56,471 nucleotides of DNA from Streptomyces sp. ISL-36 (GCF_018614205.1 NZ_JAGGOS010000076.1:1-56471), one strand, 5' to 3'; counted from the stretch's first letter, positions 16,964-26,196 are shown. The notes: generated from the sequence alone by a model not told the origin. Translations and numbers: made by a program.

Positions 16964-18196
16964 ATGCCTTTCGCCCTGTACCTGCTCGGACTGGCGGTCT
17001 TCGCCCAGGGAACGTCCGAGTTCATGCTCGCCGGCCTGCTGCCGGACATCGCCACCGACCTCGGGGTGTCCCTCCCCACCGCGTCCGCACTGACCTCGGC
17101 GTTCGCGCTGGGAATGATCGTGGGCGCGCCGCTGATGGCGCTCCTGGGCCGACCGTGGTCCCGGCGGACCGCGCTGCTCGCCCTGCTCGGCACCTTTCTG
17201 CTCGTCCACGTGCTCGGCGCGGTCACCCCGCACCTCGGAGTCCTGCTCGCGACCCGGGTGGTCGCGGCTCTCGCCAACGCCGGATTCCTCGCCGTGGCGC
17301 TGGTGACGGCGGCGGACGTGGCCCCGCCGCACGCCCGGGGGCGAGCGACCTCCGTCCTGCTCGGCGGCACCACGCTCGCCTGCGTCACGGGTGTTCCCGG
17401 CGGCGCGCTCCTCGGTCAACTTCTCGGCTGGCGCTCGGCGTTCTGGGCCGTTGCCCTGCTCTCCGTACCGGCACTCGTCGCGATCCTACGGTCGGTGCCG
17501 GTGCCGGTGCCGGTGCCGGTGCCGGTGCCGATGCCGACACGAGTGCCGGCCGGTTCCACCGGCACCGCCGCCTCCACGGGCGGAGTGCGAGCGGAACTGC
17601 GGGTGTTGCTCCGGCCCCGACTGCGGATGACGCTCCTGGTGTGTGCCCTGGTGAACGCCGCCACCTTCTGCGGATTCACCTACCTCGCCCCGGTGATCAC
17701 CGATGTCACCGGGCTCGCCGCCGCGTGGATCCCCGCACTTCTGGCCCTTTTCGGCGTGGGCTCGTTCGTCGGGGTCGCGCTCGCCGGCCGGGCGGCCGAC
17801 GACCACCCGCGCCCCCTCGTGGTGGGCGGGGCGCTCGCATCGGTCGTTGGCTGGGGGCTGTTCGCCCTCGCAGCGGGCAGCGTCGCGGCGACGGTCGCCC
17901 TCGTCCTGCTCATGGGAGCGCTGTCGTTCGGCGTCGGATCCACCCTGGTCGCCCAGGTCCTCCGCGGTGCGGCGGACGAGGCCCCCACCCTGGCCGGGGC
18001 CTTCGCCGTCATGGCGTTCAACGTCGGTGCGGCTGCGGGCCCTTGGCTCGGTGGCATCACGCTCGGCGCCGGGCTCGGCCCTCGGGCCCCGCTGTGGCTC
18101 AGCGCGTCCCTGGCGGCCCTCGCGGTGGCCACCGCCACCATCAGCCGTGGGTGGCGCGCAAAGAGGCGGAGTGCTCCCGCACCTGCTCGGGGGTGA
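16964..18196 (+). CDS. Cmx/CmlR-type chloramphenicol efflux MFS transporter
   Basis: 410-residue, twelve-helix major facilitator protein. The N-terminus MPFALYLLGLAVFAQGTSEF is the hallmark of the Cmx/CmrA/CmlR chloramphenicol exporters of actinomycetes, and the motif A loop appears as GRPWSRRTALL. ATG 16964 has GGAG 7 bases upstream; an earlier in-frame ATG (16895) lacks one. The central loop contains a Val-Pro repeat (VPVPVPVPVPMP) encoded by GGTGCC hexamers, which is unusual and may vary in length between strains. It would expel chloramphenicol and related phenicols using proton motive force. A leader peptide and hairpins precede it. The last 56 bases overlap the convergent NADH dehydrogenase gene. 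Confidence 0.88.
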   Translation: MPFALYLLGLAVFAQGTSEFMLAGLLPDIATDLGVSLPTASALTSAFALGMIVGAPLMALLGRPWSRRTALLALLGTFLLVHVLGAVTPHLGVLLATRVVAALANAGFLAVALVTAADVAPPHARGRATSVLLGGTTLACVTGVPGGALLGQLLGWRSAFWAVALLSVPALVAILRSVPVPVPVPVPVPMPTRVPAGSTGTAASTGGVRAELRVLLRPRLRMTLLVCALVNAATFCGFTYLAPVITDVTGLAAAWIPALLALFGVGSFVGVALAGRAADDHPRPLVVGGALASVVGWGLFALAAGSVAATVALVLLMGALSFGVGSTLVAQVLRGAADEAPTLAGAFAVMAFNVGAAAGPWLGGITLGAGLGPRAPLWLSASLAALAVATATISRGWRAKRRSAPAPARG

Positions 18197-19508
18197 GGTA
18201 GGCGTCGGTGTACTCGAAGTCGGCCAGCGTTCCGGACTTGGACGCCAGGAATCCCGTACGGACGAAGTCGTCGCCGGCCACGGCGTTGAGCAGCCAGTTC
18301 GTCATCACGCGAGCCTTGGCGACGTTCGTGCGCAGCGCCGACCAGTGGTACGCGCGCGCCACGGCCTGGGCGGGCAGGCCGTGCAGTTCGACACCGAGCG
18401 GCTTCGAGACGCCGTCCTTGCCGCCCAGGTCCACCACCAGGCCGAGATCCTTGTGGACGTAGGGATACGTCTGTTCGCCGCGCAGGGTCGCCACCAGGTT
18501 GTCGGCGACCTGCCGCCCCTGGCGCAGGGCGTGCTGAGCGGTCGGCGGGCAGATCGCGTCCTTCTCCTTCTTGGCCAGATCGGGGACCGCCGCCGCGTCG
18601 CCGAGCGCGTGCACGCCGTCCATACCGGGGACGACCATGTCCGCTCCGACCACCAGGCGGCCCCGGTGCGTCTCCGCGCCGAGCGTGCCGATGAGCGGAC
18701 TGGCGGCCACGCCGGCCGTCCAGATCAGGGTGCGGCTGGGCAGCACCCGTCCGTCGGTGAGCGTCACGGTGTCGGCGTCCACGGAGGCCACCGACACGCC
18801 CAGCGAGACCTCGATCCCGCGACGGCGGAGGATGTCGAGCGCGGCGCGGCCCAGCTTCTCGCCCAGTTCGGGCATCAGGGCGGGGGCGATGTCCACCAGA
18901 TGCCACTTGATCAGCTTCGGGTCGAGGCGCGGATAGCGCTTGATCGCGTTGTGGGTGAGCCGCTGCAGACACGCTGCCGTCTCCGTCCCCGCGTATCCGC
19001 CTCCCACGACCACGAACTGCAGCCGCGCCGCCCGCTCGGCCTCGTCCTGGCTCGCGTCGGCGAGATCGAGCTGGGCGATCACGTGGTCGCGGATGTAGAC
19101 CGCCTCGGCGAGCGTCTTCATGCCCCGCGCGTGTTCCCCCAGACCGGGGATGTCGAAGGTACGCGTCACGCTGCCCGGCGCCAGCACGAGATGGTCGTAC
19201 GGCTCGGGGACGAGGTCCCCGGTGATCGTCCGGACGACGCAGACCTTCGCCTTGGTGTCCACGCCGACGGCGCCGCCCGGGATGATACGGGTGCGGTGCC
19301 GCTCGCTGCGCCGCAGCGACAGCGCGACCGACTGGGGTGTCAGCACCCCGGCCGCCACCTGCGGCAGCAGCGGCAGATAGAGCTGGTAGGAGAACGGCGA
19401 GAGCAGCGAGATCTGCGCCTCCCGGCCGGTCAGCCGCCGCTCGAGTCGCCGAACGCAGGCCACTCCGGCGAAGCCTGCGCCCACCACGAGAATCCTCGGT
19501 CGCGTCAC
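18141..19508 (-). CDS. ndh: type II NADH dehydrogenase (NDH-2), FAD-dependent
   Basis: 455 residues from GTG 19508. The N-terminal FAD-binding Rossmann motif is VVGAGFAGVACVRRLE, the second dinucleotide fold is VVVGGGYAGTETAACL, and the FAD-binding end motif is VHALGDAAAVPDLA. The C-terminal part includes the hydrophobic/amphipathic membrane-anchoring region. The enzyme oxidises NADH and reduces menaquinone without pumping protons, at the inner face of the membrane. It is monocistronic and faces the chloramphenicol exporter tail-to-tail, with 56 shared bases at the 3' ends. The 3' overlap codes for the C-termini of both proteins. Confidence 0.92.
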   Translation of the reverse strand: MTRPRILVVGAGFAGVACVRRLERRLTGREAQISLLSPFSYQLYLPLLPQVAAGVLTPQSVALSLRRSERHRTRIIPGGAVGVDTKAKVCVVRTITGDLVPEPYDHLVLAPGSVTRTFDIPGLGEHARGMKTLAEAVYIRDHVIAQLDLADASQDEAERAARLQFVVVGGGYAGTETAACLQRLTHNAIKRYPRLDPKLIKWHLVDIAPALMPELGEKLGRAALDILRRRGIEVSLGVSVASVDADTVTLTDGRVLPSRTLIWTAGVAASPLIGTLGAETHRGRLVVGADMVVPGMDGVHALGDAAAVPDLAKKEKDAICPPTAQHALRQGRQVADNLVATLRGEQTYPYVHKDLGLVVDLGGKDGVSKPLGVELHGLPAQAVARAYHWSALRTNVAKARVMTNWLLNAVAGDDFVRTGFLASKSGTLADFEYTDAYLTPEQVREHSASLRATHG

Positions 19509-19729
19509 GGTGCCCGCCTTTCCGGTTCGTCGGTCCTCGGGTGTCGTCTTCTCCAGAACAGCTCACTTACTCCTGGAGTGCTGACTAACCCCTCGATACG
19601 ATCGGAAACCCGGCGCGCCCGCCGAAGGAGTGACGCCGCCGCACGCCGGTCCAGGCTCCGGCCGTCGCGACCGCGAGCACCTCGACAGCATTGCTGGCAC
19701 AGTGTGCTGAGAGGACGAAAAGGGCGGGG

Positions 19730-22696
19730 GTGCGAGGAACGGAGCCGACGGCCGTGGGGAGACCTGAAGGCACAGACAGCACCGGGCGAGGGGCGGCTTT
19801 CGGCGCGCCCGACTCCGCCGTTCTGCTGTTCGACGAGGACGGTGTCGTCGTCGGCCGCCCCTACGCCGCCGAGCGCCTGCTCGGCCACCCCTCGTCCGAA
19901 CTGCGCGGCCGGCACGCCACGTCCCTGCTGACACCGGACGACGCCGCCCGCGTCCCGGCCATCGCGGAGGGCTGCGCGGCGCGGGGCGGCTGGTCGGGCG
20001 TGCTGCACGTGCGTCACCGGGACGGCCGTGGCGTGGCCGTGGACGTCACCGTCCTTCCCCTGCCGATGGAGGCGGGCGGGCCGCGCTGGATGGCCCTGGC
20101 CGTGGGCGCCTCGCCGTCCCGCCAGTGGACGATGGGGCCCGCCCTGCTGGCGCAGATGATGACCCAGTTGCCCGTGGGGCTCGCGTTCGTGGACACCGAG
20201 CTGCGCTGCGTATGGTCGAACATCGCACTCGAACACTTCGGCGGAGGGCCGATCGAGCAGCGCCGCGGCCGGCGCCTGGCGGAGATCCAGCCGGGCCTCG
20301 ACGCCGAGCTGCTCGAATCGAAGATGCGCCAGGTGCTGGAGACCGGAGCCCCGATCATGGGCTACGAACACGTGGGCCGCACCCGGGCGGACCCCTATCG
20401 GGACCACGCCCACGCCATGTCCTTCATTCGGCTCGACGACGACGACGGCCGCGCCCTCGGCGTCTGCTACTCCGTCGTCGACATCACCGAGCGCTACCGG
20501 GCGCGGCTGCGGCTGGACCTGATGGCCCGGGCCAGTGAGCGCATCGGGCGCAGCCTGGACGTCATGGGGACGGCCCAGGACCTGGCCGCCGTGGCGGTAC
20601 CCGGTCTGGCGGACTTCGTCTCCGTCGACCTGCTGGACGCCGTGATCCGAGGCGCGGAGCCGGCCCCGGGGCCGACCGCGGGCGCCACGGCCGTACGCCT
20701 GGTGCGCGCGGGCGGACTGGCCGTCGGCGGCGACCTGCCCGAGACGGCGCTGGAGCCCGGCGAGACCGCCGTCTACCGGCCCCGGTCACCGCAGATCGAC
20801 TGCCTGGCCCACGGCACGTCATGGCGTGCCGCCCAACTGGACGCCGCCACCCGGGAGGCGGCCACCCCCGTCCGCGCGCCGAAATCCCCTCCCGCACCGG
20901 GCCACGCCGAAGAACCCGGACCCGGCGATGCGGCGGAACGGCCCGGGCCGGGGGACGGGGCCGGAGAGCCGGGGTCCGACGCGGCATGGGGACCCGGCGA
21001 CGGGGCTGAAGAAGTCGGGTTCGGTGACGCAGGCAGGGATCCGGGGTCCGACGCGGCATGGGGACCCGGCGACGGGGCCGAAGGAGCCGGGTTCGGTGAC
21101 GCAGGCAGGGATCCGGGGTCCGACGCGGCACGGGGACCCAGCGGCGGGGCTGAAGGAGCCGGGTTCGGTGACGCAGGCAGGGATCCGGGGTCCGACGTGG
21201 CACGGGGACCCGGGGACGCGGCCGAACAGCGCGGACCGGCCGATGCGGGCGGGGGTCCGGGCCCCGACGCGGCCGGGGATCCGTGGCCCGACGCGACGGG
21301 AGACCTGAGCCCACCCGCGCCCCCGGGGCGGGATTCCCGCGCGTCCGGTCGCTCGCGGGCGCACACGGCGGAGCCCGTACCGCACACGGCGATGGTCGTG
21401 CCGATCCTCGCTCGTGGCGTCACCCTCGGTGTGGCCACCTTCCTCCGCTCGCGAAGGGACGAGGCCTTCGACGAGGACGACCTGAGGCTCGCCGAGGAAC
21501 TCGTCGCGCGCGCCGCCGTCTGCCTGGACAACGCCCGCCGCTACACCCGCGAACGTGCCGCCGCGCTGGTGCTGCAACGCAGCCTCCTGCCCCACGGCGT
21601 ACCACCGCAGGAGGCGGTCGACGCGACCTCCTTCTACCGCCCGGCCGACGAACTCTCCGGGCTCGGCGGCGACTGGTTCGACGTCGTCCCGCTCTCCGGA
21701 GCCAGGGTCGCCCTGGTCGTCGGCGAGGTCCTCGGGCACGGCATCGAGGCCGCCGCCACCATGGGGCAGCTGCGTACGGCGGTACGGACCCTCGCCGACC
21801 TCGACCTCTCGCCCGAGGAACTCCTGGCCCACCTCGACGACCTCGTCATCCAGGTGACGAGGGAAGGGGAGGAGGCCGACCCGGGCGGCGTGACCGGCCC
21901 CGGCGCCGTCGGAGCCAGCTGCCTCTACGCGGTCTACGACCCCGTCGGCCTGCGCTGCGAGATCGCCAGCGCGGGCCACCTCGCACCGGCCGTCGTCGCG
22001 CCCGACGGCACGGTCGACTTCCCCGACCTGCCACCGGGTCCGGCACTCGGCATCGGCGGCCTGCCGTTCGAATCCCTGGAACTGCCGCTGGCGGAGGGCA
22101 GTGTGCTGGCCTTCTACACCGACGGACTGATCGCCGCACCCGGGGCGGGAAAGGAAGGGCTGCGGCGCGTCCTCGCCTCGCGCGACCTGCCGCTCGACCT
22201 GCTCTGCCGGAGCGTCGTCGACGAACTGGCGCCCAGCAGGCCCTACACCGACGACGCGGCGCTGCTCCTGGTCAGGACCCGCAGACTCGCGTCGAATCAT
22301 GTCGCCGCGTGGGACCTGCCCGCCGATCCGGCCGTCGTTGCCCGCGCCCGGCTGATGGCCGCACGCCAACTGGGCACCTGGGGCTTGGACGAGCTGGCGT
22401 TCACCACCGAACTCGTCGTCAGCGAGCTGGTCACCAACGCCATCCGGCACGCCACGGGGCCGATCCGGCTGCGCCTCATCCTCGAACGCACGCTGATCTG
22501 CGAGGTCTTCGACGCCAGCAGCACCTCGCCCCATCTACGGCACGCCCGCACGAACGACGAGGGGGGCCGCGGCCTCTTCCTGATCTCCCAGTTCACCCGC
22601 CGCTGGGGCACGCGTTACACGGCCGAGGGCAAGGTGATCTGGGCGGAGCAGCCACTGGACCCCGCAGACATGCCCGCCCGCAACAGCGGCGCCTGA
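19730..22696 (+). CDS. PAS-PAS-GAF-SpoIIE-HATPase phosphatase/anti-sigma regulator
   Basis: About 988 residues from GTG 19730 (AAAAGGG upstream); TTG 19691 is an alternative. Order: PAS (25-130), PAS (145-265), GAF (about 285-605), SpoIIE/PP2C phosphatase (about 614-853), and RsbW-like HATPase (about 865-975, with ELVTNAIRHA and GGRGLFLI). Such proteins control anti-sigma factor partner switches. The GAF domain is split by a Gly/Asp-rich insert of four 24-residue repeats. In the phosphatase, GGDWFD, FYTDG and DDAALL are kept, but the usual VGDV aspartate is glutamate (E666 in VGEVLGHG), which may weaken metal binding. Cytoplasmic, no membrane segment. Start and domain edges are approximate. 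Confidence 0.9.
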   Translation: MRGTEPTAVGRPEGTDSTGRGAAFGAPDSAVLLFDEDGVVVGRPYAAERLLGHPSSELRGRHATSLLTPDDAARVPAIAEGCAARGGWSGVLHVRHRDGRGVAVDVTVLPLPMEAGGPRWMALAVGASPSRQWTMGPALLAQMMTQLPVGLAFVDTELRCVWSNIALEHFGGGPIEQRRGRRLAEIQPGLDAELLESKMRQVLETGAPIMGYEHVGRTRADPYRDHAHAMSFIRLDDDDGRALGVCYSVVDITERYRARLRLDLMARASERIGRSLDVMGTAQDLAAVAVPGLADFVSVDLLDAVIRGAEPAPGPTAGATAVRLVRAGGLAVGGDLPETALEPGETAVYRPRSPQIDCLAHGTSWRAAQLDAATREAATPVRAPKSPPAPGHAEEPGPGDAAERPGPGDGAGEPGSDAAWGPGDGAEEVGFGDAGRDPGSDAAWGPGDGAEGAGFGDAGRDPGSDAARGPSGGAEGAGFGDAGRDPGSDVARGPGDAAEQRGPADAGGGPGPDAAGDPWPDATGDLSPPAPPGRDSRASGRSRAHTAEPVPHTAMVVPILARGVTLGVATFLRSRRDEAFDEDDLRLAEELVARAAVCLDNARRYTRERAAALVLQRSLLPHGVPPQEAVDATSFYRPADELSGLGGDWFDVVPLSGARVALVVGEVLGHGIEAAATMGQLRTAVRTLADLDLSPEELLAHLDDLVIQVTREGEEADPGGVTGPGAVGASCLYAVYDPVGLRCEIASAGHLAPAVVAPDGTVDFPDLPPGPALGIGGLPFESLELPLAEGSVLAFYTDGLIAAPGAGKEGLRRVLASRDLPLDLLCRSVVDELAPSRPYTDDAALLLVRTRRLASNHVAAWDLPADPAVVARARLMAARQLGTWGLDELAFTTELVVSELVTNAIRHATGPIRLRLILERTLICEVFDASSTSPHLRHARTNDEGGRGLFLISQFTRRWGTRYTAEGKVIWAEQPLDPADMPARNSGA
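20972..21259 (+). repeat. 72-bp in-frame minisatellite inside the GAF-coding region
   Basis: Four head-to-tail 72-bp units starting at 20972, 21044, 21116 and 21188. Each encodes 24 residues of the form GSDAAWGPGDGAEG..FGDAGRDP. Units 1-3 are nearly identical at DNA level, and unit 4 is degraded and grades into a fifth partial (GPDAAGDP). The length is a multiple of three, so copy-number change would keep the frame. Confidence 0.92.
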
Positions 22697-22710
22697 GCCG
22701 TCTTCCTTTC

Positions 22711-22780
22711 CTCGTCCAATCGCCCTCGTCCAATCGCCCTCATCCGGTCGCCCTCGTTCGAGCGCCCTAATTCGATTGCC
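22711..22780. repeat. five degenerate 14-bp tandem repeats
   Basis: Units CTCGTCCAATCGCC (22711 and 22725, identical), CTCATCCGGTCGCC (22739), CTCGTTCGAGCGCC (22753) and CTAATTCGATTGCC (22767). They fill the gap between the phosphatase stop and the esterase start. They could be regulatory (iterated site) or neutral. Confidence 0.75.
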
Positions 22781-22854
22781 GCGTCCCCGGCGCCGTGCGA
22801 GCCTGTGCCGCTGCCGTCCGGACACGCCGACGGCGAGAAGAGGGAGTTCCGCCT

Positions 22855-24489
22855 GTGGGTACGGCAACCGCCGACGAGACCGTCACGCCGACCGTCACGC
22901 CGACCGTCACGACGACCGTCACGACGAAGCAGGGGACGGTACGGGGCAGGATCGTCGACGGGCTCCGGATCACCCTGGGCATCCCCTATGCCGCCCCGCC
23001 GTTCGGCGCCGGACGCTTCCAGGCGCCGCTGCCCGCCGAGGCCTGGGACGGGGTACGAGACTGCACCCGCTTCGGACCGGTCGCTCCGCAGTCCGCCGAG
23101 CTGCCCGGCGCCCCGGCCTGGCGCCCGGGCCAGGAGGATGTGCTCAGCCTCAACATATGGTCTCCGACCGACGCTCCGGGACCGCTGCCCGTGCTCTTCT
23201 GGATCCACGGCGGCGCCTACACCTTCGGATCCTCCGCTCAGCCGGACTACGACGGGGCGGCCCTGGCCCGCGCCGGACTCACGGTGGTGAGCTGCAACTA
23301 CCGCCTCGGTTTCGAAGGGTTCGGCCATGTTCCCGCGCACCCCGACAACCGCGGTCTGCTCGACCAGATCGCCGCGCTGGAGTGGGTGCGCGACAACATC
23401 TCCGCCTTCGGGGGCGACCCGGACGACGTCACCGTGGCGGGTCAGTCCGCGGGCGGCGGGTCGATCGCCTGCCTGATGAGCACCGCACGGGCCGAGGGGC
23501 TCTTCCACCGCGCCATCGCGCACAGCGTGCCCGACGCCACCTTCCCGCCCGGCCTCGCCGCGAGCCTCGCCCATGAGGTGGCCGCCGAGGCCGGCGTCGC
23601 CCCCACCGCCGAAGGGCTGCTGTCGGCCACGCCCCAAGCGCTCGTCGAGGCCTCCGACCGCGTGGTGGCCCGGTACGCGGCCGACCCCTCCTCGGGCCCG
23701 CTGCACTACGACACGGTCATCTACGGCCCGGTCCTCGACGGCGCCCTGCTGACGAAGGACCCGCTCGACGCCCTGGCGGCGGGCAGCGGCGGGGAGGTCG
23801 ACCTCCTGGTGTGCCACGCCACCGAGGAGTACTGGCTGATGCACGAGGTCGGCAGCATGCCGCCCGCGACGACGCCGGAGGGCCTCCACCGGTTCGCCGC
23901 GGCGTACGGGCTGCCCCCGGCGATCCTCGCCCGGTACCAGGCCCTCATGCCGGGGGCGCCGGTGCTCGACGTCTACCTCGCGGTGGCCGGCGACGCCGTC
24001 TTCACCACCCACACCGTCCGCCTCGCCGAAGCCCACGCCCGCGCGGGCGGCCGCGCCTTCCTCTCCCGCTTCGACCGCCGCCGCACGCGCCCCGACGGCA
24101 GCCCGGTGCGGGCCTGGCACGCGGCCGACGTGCCCTTCGCCCTGGGCACCCTCGACGCCGAGGGCGTCGACTTCCTCACCGGCGGTCCGGCCGACGAGGA
24201 CGACCGGGCCCTGTCACGACGGATGGTCCGCGCGTGGGCCGAGTTCGCGACCCGCGGCGAACCGGGCTGGGCCCCGCTCACGGACCCGGCCGACCCCTTG
24301 GTCCACGTCTGGGACGTCCCCGTCGACCGTGAGGAGGGCGCGAGCCTGGCGCACGCCCTGTGGCGCGACCTCCGAGCCGTCCCGCTCCCGCCGTGCCCGC
24401 CTCCGCCGTCCCCGCTTCCGCCGTCCCCGCCCTCCACGGACGCGACGCGCCCCCACCCGGACGAGGCGTCCCGACCGGCCACGGGATAA
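22855..24489 (+). CDS. carboxylesterase type B (alpha/beta hydrolase)
   Basis: 544 residues from GTG 22855, preceded by AGAGGGAG; GTG 22795 is an alternative. Typical carboxylesterase/para-nitrobenzyl esterase fold: GIPYAAPPFGAGRF near the N-terminus, oxyanion hole IHGGAYTFGS, nucleophile S198 in VAGQSAGGGSI, and a probable catalytic histidine in RAWHAADVPF. No signal peptide is evident, so it is probably cytoplasmic. The N-terminus contains a Thr/Val/Pro repeat (TVTPTVTPTVTTTVTT) coded by 12-bp repeats. The C-terminal 40 residues are Pro-rich and disordered. Substrate unknown. Confidence 0.88.
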   Translation: MGTATADETVTPTVTPTVTTTVTTKQGTVRGRIVDGLRITLGIPYAAPPFGAGRFQAPLPAEAWDGVRDCTRFGPVAPQSAELPGAPAWRPGQEDVLSLNIWSPTDAPGPLPVLFWIHGGAYTFGSSAQPDYDGAALARAGLTVVSCNYRLGFEGFGHVPAHPDNRGLLDQIAALEWVRDNISAFGGDPDDVTVAGQSAGGGSIACLMSTARAEGLFHRAIAHSVPDATFPPGLAASLAHEVAAEAGVAPTAEGLLSATPQALVEASDRVVARYAADPSSGPLHYDTVIYGPVLDGALLTKDPLDALAAGSGGEVDLLVCHATEEYWLMHEVGSMPPATTPEGLHRFAAAYGLPPAILARYQALMPGAPVLDVYLAVAGDAVFTTHTVRLAEAHARAGGRAFLSRFDRRRTRPDGSPVRAWHAADVPFALGTLDAEGVDFLTGGPADEDDRALSRRMVRAWAEFATRGEPGWAPLTDPADPLVHVWDVPVDREEGASLAHALWRDLRAVPLPPCPPPPSPLPPSPPSTDATRPHPDEASRPATG

Positions 24490-24588
24490 TCGAGGGGGCC
24501 GCGCCGACCTCGGGTCGCGCCGCCCAGGAACGACGAAGCACCCGACATTGCGCGGCCCGGTGGCGGCGCGGCAGAGATGGAGACCCCG

Positions 24589-24951
24589 ATGGACGTCCAG
24601 CACTTCGAGCGCATCACCGCGTTCATCGAGGCCCGTCTGCGCCCGCTCTTCGACCCCGAGACGGGCAGCGACCACGGATTCGGGATGGACGACACCTCCC
24701 GCGCCCTGCGGGCCCTCCTCGGCACGGTGAAGGCCGCCGCGGCGGTCAAGGGACTCGCCGATCAGCGGGCGACCGCCGACCCCGCGATGCGCCCCGTCAT
24801 CGACCAGGCGCTGGAGCACAACTGGGACGTCCTGCGCGGTGTCGCCCGCAACTGGGAGGACCACCCCGACTTCGTCCGGGAGTTCAAGCGCCACGCCTGG
24901 GAACTCGACGAGGCCCCCGCCGCCACGCCCACCGTCCAGACCGGGAGCTGA
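24589..24951 (+). CDS. small conserved hypothetical protein
   Basis: 120 residues from ATG 24589, which has GGAG 6 bases upstream (ATG 24577, four codons earlier, has poor spacing). Largely helical and soluble. The C-terminal segment HPDFVREFKRHAWEL is reminiscent of the ending of small Streptomyces DUF6221-type proteins, but I would not assign the family on that. It lies about 100 bases after the esterase in the same direction. Codon bias is normal. Function unknown. Confidence 0.65.
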   Translation: MDVQHFERITAFIEARLRPLFDPETGSDHGFGMDDTSRALRALLGTVKAAAAVKGLADQRATADPAMRPVIDQALEHNWDVLRGVARNWEDHPDFVREFKRHAWELDEAPAATPTVQTGS

Positions 24952-25258
24952 CCGCCCGTCACCGCCACCGGGAGCTCGGCCTGTCCTTCGACCGCCGCCC
25001 CACCGAGCCGCCGCGTCCGGCGGATCTCGCGCTTCCACCTCCCCAGCCCCGACACGCGCGACGACCGGGCCCCGCGATGGCGGAAACAGCCTGGTGACGA
25101 GCTCTCCTGACGGGTGCTCAGGAGTGGCCGGGAGCGGCGCGGTTCCGGCGCGCCGCTCTGCCCCGGTCGGGTGAGTGCGAGGATCCTCCGACAGGGTGGG
25201 ACGCGGATCGGGTACGTATCGCCGCGTTGCCTTCCCCAGCGTCGGAGGATGCCGTCCC

Positions 25259-26023
25259 ATGCCTGACAGGAAGGGCCGCCCCGGCCCGCGTGTGCTGACC
25301 GCCGCCCTGTGCGTGACCCTCGCTCTCGTCGGCTACATTCAGGCCTCGTCCGAGGAGCCCGAACCGCCCCCGAGCCCACGCCCCGCGGCCAAGAACGCCG
25401 GCGTGGCGGGCCGGCCCCCGTCGGTCGACCTCGGCGCCCTGCCCGGTGTCGGTCCGCTCACCCGTACGAAAATCCCTGACGGCACGGGCCAGGCCCTGGT
25501 GGTGACGGGCGAAACCCGGGACACCCATACGGCCACGGCGATCCTCTACGAACGGGACGCGGGGGGCCGCTGGCGGCGCGCCGCCGGTCCCTGGGCCGCG
25601 CACAACGCGCTCCGCGGCTGGACGGCCGATCACACGGCCGGTGACCTGCGGACCCCGACCGGCGTCTTCAGGCTGGGGGACGCGGGCGGACGACTTCCCG
25701 ACCCCGGCGCGCGGCTGCCCTATGACCAGGACAAGGAGTTCGCCACGTCGGGCACCGGCTTCTTCGGTGAGTCCCTGGAGGGCTCCTTCGACTACGTGGT
25801 CGCCATCGACTACAACCGCGTCCCGGGAAGGACCCCCCTCGACAAGGAGCGGCCCCTCGGCCCGGGCAAGGGCGGAGGCGTGTGGCTCCACGTCGACCAC
25901 GGCGGACCCACGCAGGCCTGCGTCTCCCTTCCCCGTGACGACATGCGGGAGCTGCTGCTCGCCCTCGATCCGGTCCGCGAGCCCGTCGTGGTCATGGGCC
26001 CCGCCGCCGACATCGCGCGGTGA
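25259..26023 (+). CDS. exported YkuD/L,D-transpeptidase-like protein
   Basis: 254 residues from ATG 25259, with GGAGG 9-10 bases upstream. One N-terminal hydrophobic segment (VLTAALCVTLALVGYIQAS) acts as a signal or anchor, followed by a Pro-rich linker. The extracytoplasmic domain matches YkuD-like folds: DLRTPTGVFRLGDAGG and the active-site region VWLHVDHGGPTQACVSLP with His and Cys. The canonical motif is (S/T)xGC; here it is TQAC, so catalytic status is uncertain. Family role: peptidoglycan 3-3 cross-linking or related chemistry at the cell surface. It is followed by a strong bidirectional hairpin. Confidence 0.78.
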   Translation: MPDRKGRPGPRVLTAALCVTLALVGYIQASSEEPEPPPSPRPAAKNAGVAGRPPSVDLGALPGVGPLTRTKIPDGTGQALVVTGETRDTHTATAILYERDAGGRWRRAAGPWAAHNALRGWTADHTAGDLRTPTGVFRLGDAGGRLPDPGARLPYDQDKEFATSGTGFFGESLEGSFDYVVAIDYNRVPGRTPLDKERPLGPGKGGGVWLHVDHGGPTQACVSLPRDDMRELLLALDPVREPVVVMGPAADIAR

Positions 26024-26162
26024 CGCCGCAGGGAAGCGATCGACGAAGGGCCTCGGGCGGGGGTGACCGGCGCCGCGACGGCGGCAGAGCGCGAGAGCGC
26101 GCTCGCCGACGACCGTCCCTGCCGGCAGCAGGAGTTCCCCGCCGAGAGACACCCCCGGCACG

Positions 26163-26196
26163 GGTGGGGGCCGGCTCGTGCGAGCCGGCCCCCACC
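26163..26196. terminator. bidirectional terminator hairpin
   Basis: Perfect 16-bp inverted repeat GGTGGGGGCCGGCTCG / CGAGCCGGCCCCCACC with a two-base loop (practically a four-base loop). It lies between the convergent YkuD-like and GH53 genes and serves both directions. Confidence 0.8.

Noticed and set aside
20972..21259. CRISPR or mobile element in the phosphatase gene
   Set aside because: Tandem 72-bp coding repeats with no spacers or terminal inverted repeats.
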